Assembly: GCF_934924865.1 (NCBI RefSeq)
Contig: NZ_OW235315.1
Location: forward strand, 1,054,001 to 1,118,000
DNA: 64,000 nucleotides
Source: Tepidibacter aestuarii
Lineage (GTDB): Bacteria; Bacillota; Clostridia; Peptostreptococcales; Peptostreptococcaceae
Direction of reading: 5' to 3'
The notes below the pieces were generated by a model. It was not told where the DNA came from, made no database searches, and was given only the letters and a program-made list of their open reading frames with translations. Below, piece by piece: positions 62,909-64,000 of the stretch; the stretch's first letter is position 1; every line of letters starts with the position of its first letter. The position numbers and the translations under genes were made by a program.

Positions 62909-63121
62909 ATGAATTATGAGATTGCATATAAAAGGTTACAAGAAATTATTAAAAGCTTAGAGGAAGAAACTATATCTTTAGATGAGTCTTTAAATCTTTA
63001 TGAAGAAGGTATAAGATTGTATAGACATTGCAATAATTTGTTAGAATCAGCTGAACTTAAGATAACTAGGTTTTCAAATGATACTTTAGAAGAAATAGAA
63101 GTTGATATTGAGGAGGTATAA
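62909..63121 (+). CDS. xseB: Exodeoxyribonuclease VII small subunit
   Basis: The 70-residue helical small subunit that coats the large-subunit coiled coil. It starts MNYEIAYKRLQEIIKSLEEETISLDESLNLYEEGIRL in outline (RLQEIIKSLEEE, LDESLNLYEEG), the family signature. The ATG at 62909 lies one base past the xseA stop, with AGAGGT inside xseA. It is followed 3 bases later by ispA. Confidence 0.95.
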   Translation: MNYEIAYKRLQEIIKSLEEETISLDESLNLYEEGIRLYRHCNNLLESAELKITRFSNDTLEEIEVDIEEV

Positions 63122-63124
63122 AAA

Positions 63125-64000
63125 ATGGATTTTAAATCAGCATTAAAAGATAAGAAAGTATATATTGAAAGTAGATTACAAAGTTACATACCTGATATGA
63201 ATGCATATCAAAAAACTTTATTTGAAGCTATGAAATATAGCTTAGATGCAGGAGGTAAAAGGCTTAGACCTATACTTTTAATGGAGAGCATGGCTTTATT
63301 TAATTCTGATATAGAAGACAGTATACCTTTTGCATGTGCTATGGAGATGATTCATACATACTCTCTCGTACACGATGATTTACCTGCTATGGATGATGAT
63401 GATTTAAGAAGAGGAAAGCCTACAAATCACAAGGTGTTCGGAGAAGGCATAGCTGTTTTAGCTGGAGATGGGCTTTTGAATTATTCATTTGAAATAATGC
63501 TTGAGCACTCTTTAAAAAATGAAAAAAATAGTTATAAATATATAAAAGCTATGAATGAAATAGCTAAAGCTGCAGGAGTTAAAGGTATGATCGCAGGTCA
63601 GATTGTAGATCTTGAAAGCGAAAATAAAAAAATAGATAAGGATACACTTGATTTTATACATATGAATAAGACATCTGCTATGATTATAGGGTCTATGAGA
63701 GCTGGAGCTATAATTGGGGGAGCAAATGACAAGGAACTTGAAAATATAACAAATTATGCTAAGAATATAGGTCTTGCTTTTCAGATTGTAGATGATATAT
63801 TAGATATAGTGGGCGATGAAAAAAAACTAGGCAAAGATGTTGGAAGTGATTTAGAAAACAATAAGTCTACATATCCTTCACTATTTGGCATTGATAAATC
63901 AAGGGATATGGCTAGAAATCTTATAATTGATGCTAAGAAATATATATCTGATTTTGATGGAAAAAATGAGTTTTTAAATTGTTTAGCTGATTACATTATA
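63125..64000 (+). CDS. ispA: Farnesyl diphosphate synthase IspA, 3'-truncated by the window
   Basis: Makes geranyl/farnesyl diphosphate from IPP and DMAPP for isoprenoids such as the undecaprenyl carrier. About 292 codons are present and the frame is still open at the window end, so only a few residues are missing. Visible are GGKRLRP, the first Asp-rich motif DDLPAMDDDD in HDDLPAMDDDDLRRGKPT, GQIVDLESE, KTSAMI and the second motif FQIVDDILD. The ATG follows GAGGAGGT, 3 bases past xseB. The xseA-xseB-ispA order is standard, with dxs often next. Confidence 0.95.
   Translation, partial: MDFKSALKDKKVYIESRLQSYIPDMNAYQKTLFEAMKYSLDAGGKRLRPILLMESMALFNSDIEDSIPFACAMEMIHTYSLVHDDLPAMDDDDLRRGKPTNHKVFGEGIAVLAGDGLLNYSFEIMLEHSLKNEKNSYKYIKAMNEIAKAAGVKGMIAGQIVDLESENKKIDKDTLDFIHMNKTSAMIIGSMRAGAIIGGANDKELENITNYAKNIGLAFQIVDDILDIVGDEKKLGKDVGSDLENNKSTYPSLFGIDKSRDMARNLIIDAKKYISDFDGKNEFLNCLADYII

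Overview
The window is a low-GC (visibly AT-rich), gene-dense stretch of the chromosome of an endospore-forming Firmicute of class Clostridia. The complete spoIIIAA-AH operon, spoVM, ylbJ (spoVV) and an orphan GerAB-type germination permease show that it makes spores. The gene order (rluD-pyrR-uraA; yicC-remA-gmk-rpoZ-coaBC-priA-def-fmt; prpC-prkC-rsgA-rpe-thiN; ackA-yceD-rpmF-fapR-plsX-fabHKDG-acpP-fabF) and the FMN-type enoyl reductase FabK suggest Peptostreptococcaceae or a close relative. That placement is inference from gene order and style, not from a database search. TTG start codons are frequent; at least nine genes appear to use one.

Layout. 1-2.9 kb: the end of rluD, then pyrR and the uracil permease gene, each behind its own PyrR-binding RNA hairpin; the first looks like a transcription attenuator and the second like a switch that hides the Shine-Dalgarno sequence. 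2.9-6.9 kb: a small accessory block (DUF1097 membrane protein, FMN-binding PPOX protein divergent from an HxlR regulator, VOC protein, and an unusual AraC-cupin-double-BFD fusion). 7-8.8 kb: rqcH on the minus strand. 9-25.9 kb: a long housekeeping series covering DapF, YicC, RemA, Gmk, RpoZ, CoaBC, PriA, Def, Fmt, a DUF116 protein, a zinc protease, RsmB, RlmN, the PrpC/PrkC phosphatase-kinase pair, RsgA, Rpe and ThiN. 26-31 kb: an unrecognised minus-strand gene, tiny ORFs including spoVM, a PerM-type permease, rpmB (minus), an Asp23 protein and FakA. 31-34.6 kb: recG-rsmD-coaD and a coiled-coil protein. 34.7-38.6 kb: ylbJ (minus), a CheX-like protein, a GAF-Fis regulator that lacks an AAA+ domain, and an orphan germination permease. 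38.7-45.2 kb: topB, cvfB, an ABC-F ATPase and tmcAL (minus).

45.7-54.6 kb: ackA, yceD-rpmF, and the FapR-controlled phospholipid and fatty-acid synthesis genes behind a perfect 16-bp-arm palindrome. 54.7-59.9 kb: the eight-gene spoIIIA operon. 59.9-64 kb: an Asp23 protein, nusB, a Kae1/TsaD-like paralog, xseA, xseB and a 3'-truncated ispA.

Most of the window is core genome. The points most worth a second look are the AraC-cupin-BFD-BFD fusion with an intact internal ribosome binding site, the two different PyrR switches, the GAF-Fis protein without an ATPase, the Kae1 paralog with an altered nucleotide-site motif, and the micro-ORF cluster around spoVM. I found no rRNA, tRNA, CRISPR array, insertion sequence or prophage.
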